Shown here piece by piece: positions 57,851 to 64,000 of a stretch of DNA of 64,000 nucleotides (position 1 is the first letter of the stretch; every line of letters starts with the position of its first letter). This DNA comes from Mercenaria mercenaria. Lineage: Eukaryota; Mollusca; Bivalvia; Venerida; Veneridae. The position numbers and the translations under genes are program-made. The notes beneath the pieces are model-generated. The model had not been told where the DNA came from and made no database searches. It saw only the letters and a program-made list of their open reading frames with translations. The stretch covers positions 14,851,001 through 14,915,000 of the forward strand of contig NC_069376.1 in assembly GCF_021730395.1 (NCBI RefSeq), read 5' to 3'.

Positions 57851-60439
57851 TCTCTCTATGTCAGCCTCTCCCCCTCCCCAATCCCGTCTAACAAGACATA
57901 TGCATCCCCACACCTATACCTAGTTCCTACCTCCCTGTAATTACTATAAGTATTTTTTCCCTTCCAGTACAACTTGTGCAAGCCCCAACCCTGAACCAGT
58001 TTAGGCAGGGTGTAACCAAACTTGCACACAATGCTTAACATGAGAGACCTGTTTCTTTAAACTGCTTTTATCTGTAAGTCCTTCTTGTTTTTAACACTAT
58101 CAACTGTATTCATGCTTGCAATACACATCGTGTATTACTTTTATTCTCCTGTCCATTCTACTTTTGAAATTCTTGTACAGGCGCGCAGCTGCACTTAATA
58201 CTCGTAAAGAGGAGTGATGCAGTATAAAAAGATAAATAGATAAGCGTTTAATTAATAGTATGTATTAAAGAGAGGCTTTAAAATATTCGTTTTAGCAGAT
58301 GCAGTTTCTGCGTATCTTTGGAAGTTTAAAGTTTATATTAGAGGAAAAAAAAGAAGTAGAACTAACGAGGAAGGTTGTTGAACATCTGTTTGAACCCATC
58401 TTTGTGGTTCTTTTAATAAGGGCGAAAATTCTTGCCATATGATTTGAAACCACAGAAATTAGTCCGACAGAAGGATGTTTCGGCAGGAATAATGTAATAC
58501 ATGTAATACATTATAATTCCTGCTTTCGGTTAGTACAATGAACAAAGGACGGCATATGACTCGTCAAATCAAAGATGGAAACATGGTAGCTAGAGTATGG
58601 AAGGTTACCGTTCACGAATTAGGAAACCCAAACAAACGTAGGTAGTTAATACCATTGACCGAGAGTTTCAAGACTCACATGAAATTATCTCAATGTCAGG
58701 GCGAACAAATGCTTGTCAGTTTTGCAGTATGAAACTAAAGACCACCGGTGGTCTTCGAACACCAACGTCATCATTTGGTTCTAAGCAGTGTAAAGACAAT
58801 TTACACAGGTATAACAATACTCTTCTTATTAAAAAAAGTTATATTGATCTAATGAGTAGTTTCAAAGATTTCATGGTATTATTGAGTCATTGCTATGTTA
58901 CGTGAACGTACTTTTTTTACTCCATGTATATAAATTGGGTCTGAGTCAACAAATCGCTCAAATCCAAAAATGTACTCAAATTATCGCTCTTGGTCAAATT
59001 TCTCGAAATATTTAAGCATGTCAGAAGAGGAAAAATCTGTAATTGCATTATATATTCGACTGCTTTTAACTGGTTAATCTTCTTAGTACAGGATAAAATG
59101 TTTCGAGAAATCTAGCCCTTAAGTACAAAAGTCAGTTCCAGAGAAGCTGTGCAATAATTGCAGTTGAAAATCAAAATGTCTTGCTTACATAAAAATATTT
59201 GTCATCTATTTTCAGGGTTAATCCCCGTGATCTTTTAAATAATACTTTCAGGGAATGCTTTCTTTCGTATCATGCGTCCAGAACTGGGATTGGCTAACTA
59301 AAGAACAAGTCCATACAGACCTCCAATCCGAAAACGTCGGTAAAACTTATGGCAACAAGGGCAAATTTAAACTGGAAACTCCAGAAAATCGATTTTAGTA
59401 TATATAACCATTGCAAATCACTAAATGTTATAATTTGATACGTTTTATTATTGCTCATTATTACTACATTTTAATAAGAAATCCCTTACTTCAATTTAGC
59501 TACATAACGGTTGCAAAAACTCACCCAGGAAGGTACATATTGAAATAGAAACACCCCGTAAAATGCCAACAAAATTATCTTGAAAATCGACGAAGAAGAA
59601 ATGACTGTCTGACTAGCGGACACTAAGCACAAACTGGAGAAAGAAACAGACAGTGTCTAAGAATAGTGACAACATTACATGGTGTACACATTTTTACTAT
59701 GTGTCGTGTGTATATGTACGTTATGTTTTTAGTACGAATGAGAAAGTTTGATTGATTCATCTTTTGATAATTAATGTTCACATGCAATATACTTTTCTAA
59801 TATGAGCTGTCTAAAGGGAAAATGTGTTTAGAGTTAAAGTTTTGAAATTCAAGAAAAACATGTTTCATAAAGTTTGGCTTCTTGTGAATTTTGATACATT
59901 GTAATATGGTATAGAAATAATAATCATACATCCGGGCATATTAAATATAGACACATAATTAACTTATTAATCAGTTCTACCGATGACATGTTTATCACAG
60001 TGAATTTTGGACATTTTATCTTTCTATGCGTCATTAACAATGCTAATTACCCTACCCCCCACCCCTTGCATTTAGACGGCTATTGAAAAGTACATGTATA
60101 TATAGATGAACGGTTATTGTCGTAAGTTGTTGACAAAATTGTTACATTCTTACTCAGTTTAAACGGACTACAGTATAAATTCAACAAAAAAAAAAAAAAA
60201 AACAGGAATTATTTCATGACTTTCAGTGAACATTTTGTGTAACATTACATATGCTCTATGTTACCTTTTTCGATGATTTGTAAGTAATGAATGATCTTCA
60301 TCTGTTATAGCTTTCACAACTTGCTTTCGTTTAAATATATATATATATATATTATTATTTTCTGTCAAATGTTTTTGTTTGCTTTTAATGTTTTACTTTT
60401 AGTCTCCTACCTGTTTCTCCGGATCGGACTATAAGTGGA
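57851..60439. other. Intergenic, about 2.6 kb, no gene seen
   Basis: Mostly unique-looking AT-rich DNA. A poly-A tract lies near 60186 and an (AT)n run near 60337. A 70-codon plus-strand frame at 58693 has no domain I recognise. Confidence 0.35.
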
Positions 60440-60780
60440 CTGTCCCGTCCCTAGATTTGCCACCTAATGCCACTCTTTGCCACTTATTTCCATGAAAAAA
60501 AGGTGGCAATTGGTGGAAATAGGTGGCATTAGTTGGCGTTTGGTGTAATTCAGCTCTTTTTTCACCTAAGTGGTAAATTTGCCACCAAAAGCCACTTTAT
60601 TTTGGTGGCATTTAGGTGGCATTAGGTGTAAATTCGAACATAGTTTTTCTTTATGGTGGTAGAAAGGTGTAAATTGGTGGAAAGTAGAACATAGTTTTTT
60701 TTCATGGTGGAAATCGAGTGGTGTTTAGTGGAAAATAGGGACTTAGCAAATTTTCTTGGTGGCGAATAGGTGGGAAAAAA
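60440..60780. repeat. Minisatellite-like region of GGTGGCATT / GCCACCTAA words
   Basis: AGGTGGCATT, GGTGGAAATAGG and GGTGTAAATT recur many times. The left part holds the reverse complements (GCCACCTAATGCCAC), so it can fold on itself. The words reappear at 61795-61830, possibly the far end of one element enclosing 60781-61830. Confidence 0.6.
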
Positions 60781-61069
60781 ACTTAGAAATTTTTGTGATG
60801 TTTGATTTAAAAGAGAACTGTAAGACATTGGATTACCCTGTACAAAAATCTTCACTTGGAGGTATAGTGGACTTCAGGCCTAATTGACACGGAACCTGAC
60901 TTTGCTAAAACTGCACATTGACAACAGCTCGTAGAACACAAACTGCTCCCCGCCCCCACTTGATGCATTCAGTAACTGTACAAGAAACAGAAATCATTTG
61001 GTCACTGTGCACTGGACGTTTGATGTACTACCTTTAAATCAATAATTATGGGCCATTTACCAGTCATAA

Positions 61070-61660
61070 GTGACTTCTGTATGAAATGTGATCTTAGACC
61101 AAAGCATTCTCTAGTTATTGGGCAAAAAAAGTTCTAGTGTTCTGGGTCAATGTGACCTAGACCTTTGACCATTGACTGACCTCAAAATCAGTAGGGGTCC
61201 TCTGCCGGTCATGATCAACCTCCCTATGTAGTTTCATGATCCAAGGTCAAAGAGTTCTCAAACTAACATCCGGAAACAGCTTAACTGTTCCAGCTCACTG
61301 TGACCTTGACCTTTGACCTACTGAACTAAAAATCTAAAGGAGTTATCTGCTAGCTATGTTCAACCTTTCCATTCACTTTCATGATCCTAGGCTCAAGAGT
61401 ATTAGAGTTATCATCTGGAAACTGTTTAACTGTTCCAGGTCGCTGTGATTTTGACCTTTGACCTACTGGCCTCCAAGTCAATATGGGTCACTGCTGGTCA
61501 TGACCAACCTACATATAAAGTTTCATGATCTTAAGCCCAAGCATTCTTGTGTTATCATCTGGAAACCAATTGGTCAACATACCAAATGACCGACAGACTG
61601 ACCAACATCTGCAAAATAGTATACCCAGGCTCCTTCTTCAAAGGGTTTCATTAAAATGAG
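61070..61660. repeat. ~140-bp tandem repeat with TGACCTTTGACCT motifs
   Basis: Three to four units contain TGTGACCTTGACCTTTGACC or a variant, GGTCATCTGCTGGTCATGA-like phrases, TTTCATGATCC, TATCATCTGGAAAC and CTGTTCCAG. This is a tandem family I recognise as very common in bivalve genomes. Confidence 0.75.
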
Positions 61661-61830
61661 AATAAGTCTATGCTGACTCTAGCTGGACAAAAATAATATT
61701 CAGAGTGGTATACAGAAAATTTGAATTTTCGTTCTTTTGTGAGACAGAATATTATTGCTTATTATAGCTTTGCATTATATTCAATGAAAGACAGAAAAGG
61801 TGGAAAATAGGTGGCAACTAGTGGAAATTG

Positions 61831-62811
61831 GCTGTACTAGCTGAATCTGAAAAGATCATTTTTAAATGTGTCTGCAGTGTATTATTTCTGCATGAGAGAA
61901 AGTTGGTTAAAGATAAGATTAATGATAGATCAAGTTACAAGCTCCCACACAAATGTATAGAAACAGCCCCAGGTGGAATTTGGGTCAGTTAAGATTATAT
62001 ATGCAGGCAAACATCAGGTCAGATGCAAAGAAATAGTTCTTGCCTATTCTCCTCATTAATTGAAAAAAAAGTGTTTATAAAAAGGATGTTTTTACAATAG
62101 CCTTTCAACTTAAGGATTTGACACCTTCTTCAGCTGACCAAGAAAGTGTATGTGTGGAATCAATTTATCTGTGTAGTAATACCAAATTTTGAATTCTGGC
62201 ATTTGATGAGTCAGCCTGGGAGAAACTGGAAACACATTGTGAGAGGTAACAATATTATACTGTTTATTTTTTTTTTAATTATTACTGTCTTTAACATTGT
62301 CTTAATTACTCTTAATAAATACTTGAATTTGAAACAACATTTACCAAACTGCTTTGAATTAAAGTCAAAAAATCTCCTTCTATGTCTTAGGAAGTTTGGC
62401 AGATGGATAAATCCCAGATATATTTTCTGGAATATAGCTCAATCATGTTTATAACACTGTTTGTAAAATTGTATCATTTTGTAATTATTTACATTATTGA
62501 TTAGCACTTAGTATACAATATGTACTTTAAACTGTTCATACCAGGTACCTTCTGTGAAAAAAGTGCAACTTTGTGACATGATATGCCTGCCTGACTGTAT
62601 ATACCTGAGCAGCACACAGCTTATTACTGCATAAAAGAAACATATCAAGATAATTTTGAATCAGGTAAATATTATATGTTTTTATAAAAGCTAATGTTTA
62701 AATATTACCCTTAATTTTTAAAGAAATACACCAATTAATAGAAATTCCTGGCATATTATATGATAAATATTAATTATAAATGTGATGAAAAACCCAAGTG
62801 CTATTATTACC
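61831..62811. other. Intergenic, no gene seen
   Basis: AT-rich. A 102-codon plus-strand frame at 62146-62454 is rich in Ile/Leu/Asn, as expected of AT-rich noncoding DNA. Confidence 0.35.
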
Positions 62812-63350
62812 TTTTGCCAAAGGCGGAGGGATATTATTTTTGGCGTTGTCCTTTCTTTTTTATCTGTCCGTCGGATTAACTGAAAATGCTTGTAATTGGA
62901 AAAATATTTTTAAAGCTTTGTCTATAGAATCAGAAAACCTCATGTAATTATTATAAGCTCATTAACACTGCTTAACACTGCTCAATTATTTACCTAGTAA
63001 AAGAAGAATTTCCCCTTGATTTGGTTAAAAATAGGGATTTTTCCTGCATCTATTGATGGATCTTCATGAAACTTTACAAAAAATGTAGATCACTACAGGA
63101 CATATGCATGTGCAATTTCCATCAGGATCACTTCAGTAACCAAAGTTATTGCCCTTTAATTGTTTTTCAATCCATAAATTCCTACATAACAAGTAATCCA
63201 TTGATAAATATTCATGAAATTTGACACAAGTGTAAATCACCTTGGAGCAATTGTGCTTCCACATCTTTCATCAATTCTCAAGTTTTTGTTATTGATTCAA
63301 GATCCATATATTTCCACAAAACAATGTAACCGTTTGAGTGAATAGAATTT
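62812..63350 (+). repeat. Dispersed repeat opening GCCAAAGGCGGAGGGATATT
   Basis: The opening, with palindromic GCCAAAGGC, resembles the start of the element at 44472. It is followed by degenerate ~120-bp units with GATCTTCATGAAACTTTACA, GATAAATATTCATGAAATTT and ATTGATTCAAGATCCATA. Confidence 0.6.
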
Positions 63351-63409
63351 TTTCTACAATGTAGATTTTGATGAAACTTCTCATAGTTATAATAAAGATG
63401 TTGTATATT

Positions 63410-63616
63410 ACTGTGAAATCATTTTTATTTGCGTAGGACGAATTTTCGTGTATTTCGCGCTAGAACCGATGGGTGAATTTAAGACCGCGCTGTTATTATT
63501 TTTTAATTCATTTTTTCATTTATAAATGGAAAATGTGCGAATTAAAGCCCGCGCGAAACAGTCTTTTTTACGTTTGCTTGAAATTTGTTGCCAGCGAATT
63601 TAAATGATTTCACAGT
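63410..63616. mobile_element. 207-bp MITE with perfect 15-bp inverted ends
   Basis: ACTGTGAAATCATTT at 63410-63424 is exactly inverted at 63602-63616. The interior is rich in TTCGCG-type words. I recognise this type as widespread in marine invertebrate genomes; the superfamily is not settled. Confidence 0.78.
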
Positions 63617-64000
63617 TTTTGGCACAGATTAAGTTTGTAGAGTTCTTTGTTATGTCAGTGAGTTACAGTTTAGTCTTTCGATTTCATATATTTTCTAGAG
63701 GAAATTTACAATTTTCTGCAAAATTATTCAGAATGTTAGAAAAATATATCTATTAATAGATGACATTGTATGGTTTGCTGTTACAGACTGTGTGCTGGAA
63801 AAATGGCCTTACATCCAAAGGAGTGAAATTTGGAGTCATTCGCCATCTACTTGAGCCATCCTGGAATATGAAAAAATAAGACTGCATTGACAACATCCTG
63901 ATCCTCGTGTTCAGATCTTTTGTGATTTCTTGTGAAGAGTCTTTGATTTTTCATAAAAATAAAAAATATATTAATATAATTTGATTTTTGCTTACTACTG
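63617..64000. other. Right end, possible terminal exon only
   Basis: A plus-strand stretch 63787-63879 after TGTTACAG is open (KNGLTSKGVKFGVIRHLLEP) and stops at TAA, with A-rich AATAAA-like sequence near 63957. It could be a last exon but has no partner exons I can defend. Confidence 0.25.

Noticed and set aside
58693-58905. Zinc-finger-like CQFC motif
   Set aside because: Only one Cys pair, and no His pair at finger spacing.
62146-62454. 102-codon plus-strand frame
   Set aside because: Composition of AT-rich noncoding DNA, no domain.
63787-63879. Possible terminal exon of a plus-strand gene
   Set aside because: Acceptor and stop are plausible, but no upstream exon could be defended.

Overview
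The window looks like nuclear DNA of a bivalve mollusc, probably a venerid-type clam; the species is inferred, not proven. It is AT-rich with very low coding density. Its genes are split into small exons with GT-AG borders. The gene families (secreted C1q-domain proteins, DZIP3-like HEPN proteins, TRIM-type NHL propellers) and many of the repeats are ones I associate with bivalve genomes.

Left part, 0-31 kb, is a cluster of immune-type genes, all on the minus strand. Gene A (about 372-3808, running off the left edge) encodes a HEPN domain, a short linker exon, a helical segment with a beta-alpha-beta domain resembling TRADD-N, and a second such domain. A complete three-exon secreted C1q gene (11752-13300, 281 residues) follows. 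Gene B (14860-30641 in my preferred model) is a paralogue of gene A: HEPN, two duplicated short helical exons, a Ser/Thr-rich exon, the same pair of beta-alpha-beta domains, two small exons, and a C-terminal NHL-like beta-propeller. Nine exons join in frame to 863 codons plus a stop. The NHL part could instead be a separate gene.

Right part, 31-64 kb, is mostly transposable elements and satellites. It holds a deletion derivative of a DNA transposon with a 16-bp motif scattered through it (31889-35448), a decayed Ty3/gypsy fossil (about 35820-36370), a TTAA-flanked piggyBac-like non-autonomous element (40664-42565), a TGAT-flanked inverted-repeat element (50049-50878), a 5'-truncated CR1-like LINE (54490-55215) and several palindromic MITEs. 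The only host gene seen here is the 3' part of a C2H2 zinc-finger gene on the minus strand (52241-54025).

Repeats throughout include a 643-bp tandem array, 143-bp and 155-bp tandem families, three tRNA-derived SINE families, a 1.15-kb foldback element with 22-bp minisatellite arms, and short hairpin elements with a nested central hairpin. Several repeat families carry direct repeats of the nuclear-receptor half-site AGGTCA.

The most interesting candidate system is the tandem pair of HEPN/TRADD-N-like genes. Every junction joining the HEPN, helical and TRADD-N-like exons is phase 1, so these exons can be duplicated or shuffled without breaking the frame. Both HEPN domains keep an R-x5-H motif typical of HEPN ribonucleases.
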